NCBI GenBank assembly: GCA_038087015.1
Contig: JASBNA010000087.1
Coordinates: 62,001-126,000, forward strand
DNA from: Cerrena zonata
Taxonomy: Eukaryota; Basidiomycota; Agaricomycetes; Polyporales; Cerrenaceae
Direction of reading: 5' to 3'
Length of the DNA stretch: 64,000 nt
Shown piece after piece: positions 1 to 10,580 of this stretch. The translations under genes were made by a program, and so were the position numbers. Below the pieces are notes generated by a model. It was not told where the DNA came from. It made no database searches and saw nothing but the letters and a program-made list of their open reading frames with translations. Positions within the stretch are counted from its first letter, which is position 1, and every line of letters begins with the position of its first letter.

Positions 1-2007
1 CTGACGTAAAATGCGCTAAGATCTATGACACGGTACAGAAAGTACAAATCGAGCCAGATCGCAAAGGGTGGGCGAGGCTATCGGATGTGTACCACAAATA
101 CGACGAGGATCGAATCAGGGACACGAAAGAAGATATTGACACGCTCCTAGTCTTTGTGAGCGTTCCCTATCTCCTGATATTTGCATACTTTACTAACACT
201 CTACCACAGGCTGGTCTGTTTTCTGCAGTGCTATCGGCTTTTATTATCGAGACCTATCCAAATCTTCAAGAAAACTCTGGTGATACAAACACTCGAGTTC
301 TCACACAAATATCATCTCAGCTGGCCAGTCTCTCAATCACAAATAACTTCGTTAACTCTACCAAACCATCATACACTCCTTCTCCATTCATTCCTCCAGC
401 TACCTTCGTCCGTATCAATACACTGTGGTCTTGCAGCCTCGTGATAAGCCTTATTACTGCATCATTCGGCATACTCGTCAAACAGTGGCTTCATGAATAT
501 ATGGCGCAGGCCACGCAAACACCATTATATCGTTTACGAGTCAGATTCTTTCGTAGCGAGGGATTAGAGAAATGGCATGTCTTCGAGCTTGCTGCTGCCC
601 TGCCATTGCTCTTGCAAGTTGCTCTTCTTCTCTTCTTCATCGGGCTAAGCGAGTTCCTCCGTGAACTTAACCCCGTGGTTGGCTGGACTACTACATTCCT
701 CGTACTTGTATGGCTAATCATCTTTTCTTTCACAACGCTCGCACCCACATTGTCGTCTCAATGCCCCTACAAGACACCAATACTCAAAGGCCCACTCCAC
801 TATCTGCGCCCTATATTCCAGGGAATATGGGATCCATGTCTCAATCATGCTGTCAGAGCAACACGCTTTCTACTATACGTACCCGAAGCCTATTCTGCTG
901 CCACCAGCTATGGTCTCAGGTACTTACAGTGTTCCTACGCTCATCAGAAACTCGACCACCTCCGAAAGAGGTTGGTTATCTTCCGACAATCGCTTCAAGA
1001 TTGGTCTTGCGAACGTTTCCCCGAAGAGGAAATAGTGCAGAAAATAGATGATTCCGATCTGGACATCATTGTATCCGCAGAACCTGTATTCCTCGAGGAA
1101 CAACTGAAACGAACGATCAGCGAGTGTTCTGATGGTATGGAGTTGTCCGCAATCTATCGATACTACAAGGCAATCCGTGGCTCGGATAAAACAAGCCCCG
1201 TCACGAATTGCTGGAGGTTTACATTGCCTCCTGAAGCGAGAATAGGATTGAAAGGAGTAGGAGAAACCATACTCATACACAAGAGTCGGGACCCGCGCAC
1301 AGATCGTTCGTGGCCCCAGGTGCTAGAGTCTATTATCGCCGATGACAAGAGTGGGCCATGGTGGAACCAGCTCCCTGCGTTGTTCATTCAACTAATCCAG
1401 TCAAGCGTCGAGTGGGGAGCTGTACCGATCTTCCTGATTTTATACACCTCAGCAGGCCAGCAGACGTTCAATCGTTGGAACATGTATCAGAATTGCCGAT
1501 TAGGCAAGCGGGCAGATGACGTACAATGTCCGTATGTTTTTTGTGATGAAAAATAACATGATGCTGATTTGTTCCGCAGATATTGATAACCTTATTGCGA
1601 CAACTAGACTGCTAAAGGACGAGCTCTGGCCGCACAGATTGTCAATCACTCCCTCGAAACACATACAAGAACTCATAAAAACTCATAACCTCGATGAAGA
1701 CATCTTTGCATTATGTTACACATTTTCCATGATGCTCCTTCTTGCATCTCCGGAAGCGATCGAGCAGCGTAAAGGAGATGTAAAAGTACTTACCTCGGAT
1801 ATTCTAGCTATTCTGGAGCAGGATCTGCCACTTCTCCATAGCGTAACCAGAATCACTGATGATCAGCTCGACTCCTCCATGGCCGCATTGACAGCCATAC
1901 AAGAACAGTATTGTAGCGAAGCTGTAAATGGTGATCTGATATCAAAGCTGGCGACACTCAAACCTCTGGTATGGGAAATGATACTAGGCCAACGAATGTC
2001 GGTATAG
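1..2007 (+). CDS. DUF6535 membrane protein, 5' partial
   Basis: The reading frame is already open at base 3, so the 5' end lies outside the window. The N-terminal part (GWARLSDVY, then DTLLVF joined to AGLFSAVLSAFIIETY) matches the DUF6535 domain common in Agaricomycetes, with hydrophobic helices near 430-480 and 590-720. An in-frame 54-nt intron (156-209; GTGAGC, a TACTAAC branch site, CACAG) must be removed to give the conserved LLVFAGLFSAVLSAF. A second intron near 1521-1579 joins to a frame ending at 2007 (DNLIATTRLLKDELW). Its boundaries are unclear: the strong donor GTATGT at 1532 is out of phase with acceptor 1579, and the phase-correct donor at 1528 (GTCCGT) is weak. Function of the family is unknown. 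Family call is fairly sure; the 3' structure is not. Confidence 0.75.
156..209 (+). other. In-frame 54-nt intron in the DUF6535 gene
   Basis: It starts GTGAGC, holds TACTAAC at 191-197 and ends CCACAG. The length is a multiple of three with no stop, so the open frame runs through it. Removing it restores the family motif LLVF-AGLFSAVLSAF. Confidence 0.85.
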
Positions 2008-2276
2008 ATGGTTTATGGGTGTGTTTCTCTCGATTATAAATGGATACCCCTGATTAATATGGTTCTTTTCATTCAAGATTATATTCGTTACGTCTATGTG
2101 TACACATGGGACATGATATACTTTCCGCAATTCGCATGTAGTCAGAAAACACACATAATGACATTCTGTTTTCTCTCGAAGGCCTTCGCTATGTCAATTT
2201 GGTTCTATCCCGCTCCTCTCGCTGGTCAGAATAGTCTCTCTCGATCCCACCAACTCGATTTCTTAAACCGCTGCAT

Positions 2277-3436
2277 TCAACATTCTATGACTTGGATCTT
2301 GGGATCGCCAGTCCCTTTCCGCATCCCAAAAGTATTCCAGAGGTCATCGTTCTGCACGAGTTCTTCGTACGGAAGGCAAGGTTCCTTCTTGTGCCGTTTC
2401 CAGTCGGTTTTTTGGCATTCTGGCTTTTGAAATCCAAGGATAAGCATCAAACTCCCAGTTCGTACCAGCGCATTACAAAAAGAAGGGATAAAATAAAACA
2501 CACCGAGCAATAGAAAGTCACTTTACACCGACTACAGGCTTTCAAGACGGGCTGAGGTTCGTCATTCGCAGAGACGTGGGCAGACGTCTTCCATTTGACG
2601 GTTAAACACTGCGGGTTTGAGCAGATCTTCTTGATTATACGTCTTTCTTTCCAAAGTCTTTGCATCTCGGGGTCGTGGGAAAGGTCATCCAGATCTCTCG
2701 ACACGAGGGTATCTGAACGGGAGGAGCGTAGTTCAGCTAAGCCCTGTTCGTAGCGTTGGGAGATATCCCTTGTCGTAGGTTGACCGAGGACGATGCGCCG
2801 TGCTTCAAGGACGAGGGCGCGTTCACGTTGACAGGCGAGCTTGTCGTGGAGGAAGGGACAAGTAGCGTTCAAACAACCTGCTTGTCGTGCAAAGAACTAA
2901 AACGAACATGTGAGATATGGCAGTTCATAAATAACACCACGAACACGTACCATGCAGGGGACGAGTTTGGGGTTGGTTTCCACCTTCAGTTTGTCCAGCA
3001 AGATGTCCCACTCCTGAATACCAGTGGTATGACTTGAAGAATGGTAATTGAGTACCATGTTCCAGAATTCTCGTGCGTCAGCGACGAAATAGAGAATACC
3101 GCCCTCCCTGGATTTCCAATTTCTCCTATAGGTGTCGACGTAGACCTCAATGTCACCTGGATGAATAGTCCCATCGCCTCTTGGATGAAGTTTGATCCCA
3201 GTTATGGATTTCAGTGCAAAAATGTGGTATTGCGAGAAGTCCAGACCCTGGCGGGGAAACAGCTGAGCACGACCCAAGTCAGGAGAAATATTGTCTAACA
3301 AGATGTACTGCTTGTTAGCAGCGGCGCAGAGGTAGTGGAATCGTTCCATGGCGATCTCGGTTTGCTGTTGGCCTTGAACATACGCAGGTGTATGGGGCTT
3401 CAAATTAGTCCGATGGATGTAACGGCTGTCAGACAT
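2277..3436 (-). CDS. CCCH plus MYND zinc-finger protein
   Basis: Three exons on the minus strand (3436-2951, 2896-2504, 2423-2277) give 341 aa. The exon 1/2 join rebuilds a CCCH finger of spacing C-x8-C-x4-C-x3-H (CMFFARQAGC...CPFLH). The exon 2/3 join rebuilds a MYND finger: CSRCKVTFYCS followed by PECQKTDWKRHKKEPC, close to the C-terminus. Introns are 54 nt (GTACGT...TTTTAG) and 80 nt (GTGTGT...AAAAG). Both zinc fingers are therefore split by introns. The start MSDSRYIH at 3436 is chosen because the longer open frame upstream contains an acceptor-like CCACAG just before it; an additional 5' exon is possible. MYND fingers bind proline-rich partners; here the role is unknown. Confidence 0.82.
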
Positions 3437-4230
3437 ATTTGCAACTGTGGACAATGAGTTTGAGTAGGTAACGGGATAAAATGATACTGCAGCGGTTGAG
3501 AAATTCAAGTTGTCGATGTTGGGCTTGAACGGGAGAGGCGCTTGTCCTGGTCGAAACCTTGATCAAACCTACTTACCCCACTGCCTATTATAGCAGTAAG
3601 AGTTCAGATCGCAGACTCGACTCCTGGTATTTTCGACGCCTATTGGTTTCTGAATCCCGTTAGTCAATGACGTGTCATTCAGATATATGTCAATTAGGCC
3701 GCCATGTTCTAGGAACTACACTGTGAACCCGTTTCCGAGACATATCTCCCATACAAGTACAGGACAGCAGCTTGGATTTCCTTCGCGGTCTCGATTATAG
3801 AGGAACAGTCTCCGGCACAAATACACACATTGTGACGCAACCTGGGCAGCGTGCCAAATGGGAAAAGGAGACATAGCCTAGCAGTGACTGAGTGAGTGTC
3901 CTACTTCAACCTACATGCCGACACATCGTGTACGCGGACATCTGTGAACACGTCTTCAGACATCAGATATTTTCGAACACTTTCCAATCGATGTGAATAT
4001 GAGAAATCATGGCTCGAACGTAGAGTAGTAATCAAAGCTACTGGACTGTGTCACTTGAACCGGGCGGACAAATTCGATACCTCATGTAGCGGCAAGACTA
4101 AACATTACTAATGGGATGTCGTAGTTGTGAGACACTATGCTTTTAAGTTAAGAAGTAAAGTGAAGCCCACCTGTTACGACCCAATATGACTGATCATATC
4201 ACCTTTTCCCTTTCTTCCCTTTCTTCCTCA
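3437..4230. other. Intergenic, no gene recognised
   Basis: Only short unsupported frames are present. It contains one copy (3684-3763) of a motif block also found at 6206-6304. Confidence 0.5.
3684..3763. repeat. Shared upstream block, copy A
   Basis: TATATGTCAATTAG at 3684-3697, ACATATCTC at 3740-3748 and ATACAAGTACAGG at 3751-3763 recur in the same order and orientation in copy B at 6206-6304. It lies about 250 bp upstream of the MYND gene start. Confidence 0.45.
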
Positions 4231-5873
4231 CTATACGCGACACCGTGTGCTGGAATACGTGACCATCATCCCATGAAATCTGGAGCTAAGATTTCGTTGA
4301 GAATCGACAGCGTAGAGATAGAGGTAATTACTGACATTGTTAAGTTGCTCCGCAATCGATTGATAGCAAAGTAATTGTTGCATCAGATTGGCCGAGTTGG
4401 AGTATGAACGCAAGGGATTGGCCCAAAGTACAGGCATCCCAGGAAGTGAAAGGACACTGGCTGCATCTGGTACATACTGATGACCAACATGCCGCCACAT
4501 CCTGTCATACTCAGATAAAATCTGGGAGAATGAGGCACTACCGGATGCATTGTCAATGGGTATTGGAATACTGTTAGAGGATCGAACGGAGAAGAGGATT
4601 TTCCGATATTCGTGACAAAATTTCAAAAGAGGATAATAAAGTCCCGCATCCAGGTTCTCCATAGAGGGATGGTATTCCTCTTCAATCCATAGCCGGGCTA
4701 ATTGGACAGCGGCATTGCGGGCTTCATCCTTCCAGCCACATTTCATAGCAACATGGTATGCGCGGAACGGGTCTGTCAGGATGAGCTCTGCAAGCCGCTT
4801 CCTGCACATAATTTTAGCTCTCTCTACCCCGTATTTCTCGGCAGCCTCAATGAGGAGAGGTATATCAAAGGGGTCAAAGGTGGATGAATCTAAACTGTCC
4901 TGAAGGGTAGCACGACATGAGCAAAAGGCTCAAAATCGTGCTTCCCTCTGGAAGTTCTAGGGATATGAACATCACCTCCAGGTGTATCTAGAGACCGCTG
5001 GATTTTGTCCTTGAGAATGGAAGAGCTGAAAGAAATGATTTGGGTATGGACCTTGAATTCGACAGAAACATCGAATTGGGGGCGAACGATAAGATCGCCG
5101 TCAGAGAACCAAACGCTGATCGGAGTGTATGTGTCAAGGGCTTGGACTACATTGGGCTCGGGCTGGCAGAAGTCCGAGGGTTTGATACCATCTCTAACGA
5201 AGTGTAAGAGACGGAGGAACGATGCTGCACGGATAGACACGAGTTTTGGGGTGTAGATCGAATGAGTGACAGTTGTAGTCCAATCTGCGTTTTGTGAAAT
5301 ATTCGCAAGGGAATGCCGTTCTCTGAGCATTTGGGCGGCATCCTCAGCACAGTCGGAGAATCCGACATTACAGGATAAGCCGAACAATGGGATTGCACAT
5401 GGATCGTCCAGGTTTTGTAAAGGTCGATGCATGTAGAAGATTACGCCTGCCATATCATACTTCATCGCTACTACTAGGATACTTTCGATGGTCTCGATGG
5501 TATCGGGTTCAGTATGTGGTATAGGATAACACCAGTGAAGCACCTGCTTGAGGATGTCACTGTGCTCTGATAAGTCGAGAATTGATTGTGAACGAGAAGG
5601 TTGGTCTCCTGAGACTTCTGGGTCTTGACCAATGGTAAATAAACCACGAAAAAACTGAGATGAGTAGATGAGTATCGATTTATAGACGTAGAACAGGACT
5701 CTGTCAGAAGAGCGAAGAATGACGTCCGCAGATCGATCGTCGAAAGGATATGGTGCAATGCTCTCTGCGGGAATTTGAGCTTGCTCATCGGCCAGAATAG
5801 CAAGAGGGGTTATCGTGGGCGACACGACACTAGTATCGCCAATCATAGGTTCAATAGGTATAGTTTCAGCCAT
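4231..5873 (-). CDS. Tandem BTB/POZ domain protein
   Basis: Two BTB-like units are visible: SADVILRSSDRVLFYVYKSI with FFRGLF, then a second unit with GDLIVRPQFDVSVEFKVH, ending in AAEKYGVERAKIMCRKRLAE. This two-BTB layout is typical of Agaricomycete expansions; BTB domains mediate dimerisation, often as Cullin-3 adaptors, but no partner is evident. The start ATG is placed at 5873; an in-frame ATG at 5960 is possible. The frame ends early at 4890 and the protein continues in another frame at 4889. An 86-nt intron (4975-4890; GTGATG...TTTAG) rescues the frame and gives 518 aa, but it deletes residues that look like BTB sequence. A one-base loss near 4900 is the alternative. Confidence 0.72.
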
Positions 5874-6205
5874 AGGTGTGTGATGGTTATCAGCGAGAAG
5901 GTGTATATTGAAGAAATGGGAGTCACCGTGTACAGTTGCCTCGTGGCCTCTCGTGGCCACAAGCGAGCAGAGATAAACGGGTTGGATGGACCACGCTGCT
6001 TTTACATGTTAACTCTATCGAAATCGACCCGAACCATGCACCACTCTGCTTTGTCAATCTCCCCACTCAATGTGTTGCATATCTCAAGATTCAGAGGTGC
6101 CAAGTACAACATCTAATTACTATGTCCTTGCTACGAATATACGATTGTCTTCATCCTGGGCTGAGGCTGTAGCTCCAGACCACGACTACTAACTCCTATT
6201 TGCCA

Positions 6206-6304
6206 TATATGTCAATTAGACTCCTGTACACCGGTAATGTGGAAGGCAATACCGTAAGCCTATCTCCAGTACATATCTCTAATACAAGGGCACTCGAGTA
6301 CAGG
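6206..6304. repeat. Shared upstream block, copy B
   Basis: Contains TATATGTCAATTAG (6206-6219), ACATATCTC (6271-6279), AATACAAG (6281-6288) and GAGTACAGG near 6296, matching copy A at 3684-3763 with a longer middle section. Confidence 0.45.
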
Positions 6305-6323
6305 GTCCTGACTTGCTCGACAG

Positions 6324-6332
6324 ATATATAAG
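6324..6332 (+). promoter_or_regulatory. TATA-like element
   Basis: ATATATAAG about 100 bp upstream of the ATG at 6432; position fits a core promoter, but it is inferred from sequence only. Confidence 0.35.
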
Positions 6333-6431
6333 TCGAGACTCCGGTCAAGGTCATAGCGACATAACTCACTCCGTACCACATTCACGCTCATAACCCGTTG
6401 ACATTATATCCTCGTTTCAACACACCGCATC

Positions 6432-7844
6432 ATGCACATTCCTGTCCTCGAAAGTCTCATCGGATTCACATCAGGTCGAAAGCCGCCTCCTCCGGTCGGC
6501 GACTCAGATGTGCTTCAAGGTTTAGAGAAACAAATTCCTGCGGAGATCGTACAACGGGTTCTAAAACACTACCTCCCTTCCGTCCTCAGAGCGCATAACG
6601 CCCCTCTATTCTACTACCGCGAAGTCCAGGAGCCAAGTGATAAGCGGAGGACACAACGCGCTCACATCGACGAGTACCGCAAACAGGTTCATTTTGCCCG
6701 CCGCGTCAACCGGACGTGGTACTCAGCAGCGTTGGACTACCTCTACACGTACCCTATCCTTCTTACCTATCGGCAGATTGCTGCGTTGAGCGATACCTTG
6801 AAGATGTATCCCAAGATGTGCATCGCTCGCGATTTGACTGTGGTCTATGACCACCGACTTCACTATTCGCCCGAAAAGTTCATGTCTATCTTGCAAACAT
6901 CAACTCATCTTGATACTCTGAGCATCATGTACCGAGAGACACGCGATTTCAGCGTGTCGCTTTTCAAGAGAAGATTCGATGCTCTCGTCAATGTGGCCCC
7001 TCGTCTACGGAAACTCACGCTGTACGGTGGCCACGACTGGTCGACAGAGTTGAAACTCTCCTTCCCCAACCTAGAGTATCTCTGTCTACAATACTTGGGT
7101 ATCTCTGATGCCAACATTCTCTGTGGCGACCTACCTAGTCTACACACCCTTCAACTCGTTCAAGTCAACTTCGCCGCCTCACATATTGTTTGGCAAAATA
7201 TCGGCAATCTGCCTAACCTGAATTCGCTCGAAGTATACTTGACAAACTCGGCTCAAATGTTTTCATTCATGGAAAACTCCCACTTTATGTCGTCCAAGAG
7301 CATCAAGTACTTGACTGTTGGCATTATCGACAGTGTCTCGTCCATAAGGATGAACATGTGGCGTCTCCTGCACGAACTCATTCACTTGACAGTGCTTCTC
7401 AATACGAAACTCCAACAGGTTCCTTACCAGCGGCATGTCGCCGACGGGATGTCCGCCTTTCTCCAGTACACCGCAAAGTACCATTCATTGAAAGACATCC
7501 AGATGGTGACTCAGTTTGGTTTCGGGGAGACTGAAGACCGCGAGAACGAGGGAACGAATCCGGGTGAGAACTGTGCGTTGGAGAAGGCGAGAAAGAATAC
7601 AGATGCGTTCTTCTCTGGTCGAGAAACTGAAGATCAGGATGAAGAGATACCCCCTAAAGTTTCTCTTGGTGGACTCGCTTGCGCAAGACGAAACAGGATC
7701 AAGGTCAAAACAGTATGGTGTGGTCAGTGCAAATTCTCGATTTTAGCTTATCGGGTCTCGATACTAAAGAGTATCGGAATAGATCTCGCTGCATTTGTCA
7801 ACTACTCGGCCGCTGGATCAACTCGAACCTGTCACAAGATTTAG
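6432..7844 (+). CDS. F-box-like protein with degenerate leucine-rich C-terminal part
   Basis: A single open frame of 470 aa starting MHIPVLESLIGF. Near residues 35-50 the sequence QIPAEIVQRVLKHYLP resembles an F-box start (LPxEIxxxIL), followed by FARRVNRTWYSAALDYLY, the usual second half. Leucine-rich stretches follow (LRKLTLYGG, FPNLEYLCLQYLGI, LPSLHTLQLVQV, LPNLNSLEVYL), the layout expected of F-box/LRR substrate receptors of SCF ubiquitin ligases. The stretch after about residue 380 is acidic and low in hydrophobics and may be poorly conserved. No intron is needed, though a small one near the 3' end cannot be excluded. A TATA-like ATATATAAG sits about 100 bp upstream. The substrate is unknown. 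Confidence 0.7.
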   Translation: MHIPVLESLIGFTSGRKPPPPVGDSDVLQGLEKQIPAEIVQRVLKHYLPSVLRAHNAPLFYYREVQEPSDKRRTQRAHIDEYRKQVHFARRVNRTWYSAALDYLYTYPILLTYRQIAALSDTLKMYPKMCIARDLTVVYDHRLHYSPEKFMSILQTSTHLDTLSIMYRETRDFSVSLFKRRFDALVNVAPRLRKLTLYGGHDWSTELKLSFPNLEYLCLQYLGISDANILCGDLPSLHTLQLVQVNFAASHIVWQNIGNLPNLNSLEVYLTNSAQMFSFMENSHFMSSKSIKYLTVGIIDSVSSIRMNMWRLLHELIHLTVLLNTKLQQVPYQRHVADGMSAFLQYTAKYHSLKDIQMVTQFGFGETEDRENEGTNPGENCALEKARKNTDAFFSGRETEDQDEEIPPKVSLGGLACARRNRIKVKTVWCGQCKFSILAYRVSILKSIGIDLAAFVNYSAAGSTRTCHKI

Positions 7845-8329
7845 AAATGCAGTTGATTCGTTCTTCGTTACCAAGGCCGTTCCCCTTGGTTCCCCTTCAA
7901 TACCACTATAAGCTTGTAGTTTTCTTTCCGTTTCAGTATTGGTATTATCACCTTTCCTGTATGGTTCTGTGGGTCACCGAAGAACAATATGTCTTCTATG
8001 ATTCGCTGAGAGAAAGACGAAATTGATTGCGAATAATCTTACGATACAGTAGCAAACAGAGATAGAATGGGAAAAAGATATGCAAATGACTAGATGAAAG
8101 CTGTAACATAGACCGCGTATGCGCTGTCGATAATGAAGAAAAACGAATGCGTCAGAAAAGGAAAGGAAGCCTGCATATGTGACGGGCATGCGGTGATATG
8201 ATACAGTATCCTTTGGGTTTTTATACCCGTCCGGGGAAGCGTAAATGTGTAATCCGGACCCGAGAGAGTATGGAGTCTAGGTATATCGATTGAGATGGTG
8301 GTCATAGAGCCAGAGGGCATGTGAGGTGA
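7845..8329. other. Convergent 3' intergenic region
   Basis: Separates the 3' ends of the F-box-like gene and the methyltransferase gene. No supported feature was seen. Confidence 0.5.
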
Positions 8330-9581
8330 TTATATGTGTTCGGAGACGAGTGCGTGCTCTCCACGGATGTTCATGAATGAATACTTAGACATAACGAATC
8401 AGTCGTCGTAAACCGATACATGAACGTCGAGAACTTACCTCGACAAGATCGGGTCTGACACCTCTCACGAGGTTCAGATAAACCAAGTTCGGCTCAGTCC
8501 AGAATGGCCTGAAACCAACACTCTCCAACTTCTCCCACCACTTCTTGAATGGCGCAAACGTCTCGTGTCCGCTTCCACCTCTTGCGTGAATCTCAATCTG
8601 CATCTGTCCAATAGGCAAGACGACGTTCTCGGGTCTTCCACCGGCCTTCGCAATCAAACTATCAACGAAAGTTCCCAGAGACTCGAATTCAGGCGCCCTC
8701 GATATCGATTTTAAGGATATCAATGAACTTGTGTCCGTTCACCTTCATGAGCGATTCGAGACTCCACATGGGTGGATTCTCGCCGTTCGAGTGGCCATCA
8801 GCAGGACCAAGGGCGTAGGGCCAGAAATGAGACCTATCAGCCAAGTCTCGAGTCTGAGTGATCTCGGGGCCGAAGGAGTGTACGCTGAAGTCGTATCCGA
8901 AGACCTGGCAACCAGGAGCACGAGAAAGGACATCGGCTTCGAATGAAGATTCGCCGTTGATACCGAATGAATAGACGACACAGGATGGTTCCTGGGCTAC
9001 ACGCTCAATACCGCAAACCCATTTACCGCCGTCGCCCATAGTGCCGATACGCTCGACGTGATGTGGGCACTGATAGGCTGGGATGAAGAAGTCCCCTGTA
9101 GATGAAGCGTTCGTATTAAAATCATGTACAACGCATATATTGAGTCTTGGACTTACACAATGTATAGAAATCATCCTTGGGCGGAAATCTGTTCGTTCAA
9201 GTCAGTCAGTCTCTTGTCATAGAAGGTACGATCAAAACAGGATGACAGGAGCATCACACGTGCTCGGATTAATGAAGCCCATGCCCTCCATTCCAAAGGA
9301 CGAAGCTGTACTCACGCTTCAACTCTGTCCGCCGTCGGACCCCACTTGCGAACCATCGCTTCACGGTCAGCAAGTACCTTTTGGTAACGCATTTCCTCAT
9401 CACGAAGGGCGGCTTTCAATGATCTCCCGCCAGTCTTGCTCCTGAAGTACTCCACATCCGACATTCTGTTGAGAGGCATCGGAGGATGTGAAGGGTACAA
9501 GAGGAATGTCGCGGCCAGAAGCACGACGACAAGCAAAGTGCAATACCGCGGGTGTCTGGAGATGACAGACGAGAATGCCAT
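8330..9581 (-). CDS. METTL24-like methyltransferase, membrane-anchored, frameshifted
   Basis: Exons 9581-9316, 9188-9157 (32 nt), 9095-8439 and 8383-8330 join cleanly. The protein begins MAFSSVISRHPRY with a hydrophobic helix at about residues 14-30, a type II signal anchor. Then come the family landmarks CPHHVERIGTMGDGGKWVC, VVYSFGINGESSFE, FGYDFSVHSFGP and FIDILKIDIEGA, and the end EYSFMNIRGEHALVSEHI. This is the Methyltransf_22 type (METTL24-like), probably SAM-dependent and facing the Golgi/ER lumen; the substrate is unknown. The exon lengths sum to 1,009, one base over a multiple of three. Directly after KIDIEGA there is one extra base (8691, A on the plus strand) that creates TGA; without it the frame continues EFESLGTF. 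Either a pseudogene or a sequence error. Confidence 0.8.
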
Positions 9582-10131
9582 GTTGAAGGCAAAGGTGATG
9601 ACAGTTAGGAAGATGTAGTTGAGCCCGCTGTCTTGAACGGCGAGGAGAAATGAGTGTAGGGTGTGTTACGTGGCGGTAGATAGAGAGAAAGATGGCCGGT
9701 TGTTGTTTGGAAGTGTAGGGAGGATTTGCATGTTCGCGTGTGTTTGAGGGTACGTTCTTGACAGCGTCTACAGCTGTGTAGCCTATGACCGCGTCTTCCC
9801 CACACTGCAATTATGATTCCGTTCCATATGGCTAGCCGAGGCCTGGACGCTTCCCCAGTTGCCAAGCCTTCTGGTGTGCCTTCCTTGCTTCCGTCCTGAA
9901 AGGTTCTTTTTGCCTTTTGCAAACCCGTGAGGATTCTGAAAGCTGTAATTCAGCTCTAAGCAGTACGGAGGAGATTAGTCAAGACTAAACAGCAATTGAT
10001 AGTACCCTGTCGCACGCTTACTGTGACTTTGACAACGAGGGTTGTGGAGCAAGAAGACCGCTAGGAACCGGGGATCTCACCATCACTCAACGCTGTCAGT
10101 GTCATCATGACCGGTTACACTGTTAAACCAC
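9582..10131. other. 5' flank of methyltransferase gene
   Basis: No coding support. CTCAACGCTGTCAGTGTCAT near 10087-10106 resembles an inner part of the transposon inverted repeat and may be a relic of another copy. Confidence 0.4.
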
Positions 10132-10134
10132 AAT

Positions 10135-10239
10135 CACCGCATGAAATCGAAAACGATGGAAGCTCGTCATAACGCTGTCACAGCGTCATGATAGCGAGAT
10201 GTTGAGGATGTGACAGCCGTATGTCAGGCATTTGGTCAC
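10135..10239 (+). repeat. Left terminal inverted repeat (105 bp)
   Basis: Reverse-complementary to 11479-11583 with five transition differences. Includes the internal palindrome CGCTGTCACAGCG. Confidence 0.9.
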
Positions 10240-10536
10240 AACAGCATAATGCAATCCCGATGGGGACATTTCACACATGCGATAGGCAAAGTGACATCGA
10301 AATGACGGGCCTGATCATATTGAGTATTAGGTAATGTTCATCCAGGCTTCCTAATCCGGATGTTTTCATGGAGAAGTTGGAATGCGAAATGAATCGAAAC
10401 AAATCACATTAAATTGTGTACTAACTTGAATATATATCGAGAAACTCGGTTGTCATAGATAAGTGTACAAGTAGATACTACTAATGTTAGTCAGATTACG
10501 GCAATGAGTTGTGGCTAGGTAGTAGACAACGACGAC

Positions 10537-10580
10537 GAGGAGGAGGAGGAGGAGGAGGAGGAGGAGGAGGAGGAGGAGAG
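10537..10580 (+). repeat. (GAG)n microsatellite
   Basis: About 14 uninterrupted GAG/GGA units inside the transposon. The apparent Ser/Leu-rich frames on the minus strand here are products of this tract. Confidence 0.95.

Larger units (their letters stand above)
5874..6431. other. Divergent promoter region
   Basis: Lies between the BTB gene (leftward) and the F-box-like gene (rightward). It contains copy B of the shared block and a TATA-like stretch near 6324. Confidence 0.5.

Noticed and set aside
924..1280. 118-codon antisense frame
   Set aside because: Shadow of the DUF6535 coding sequence.
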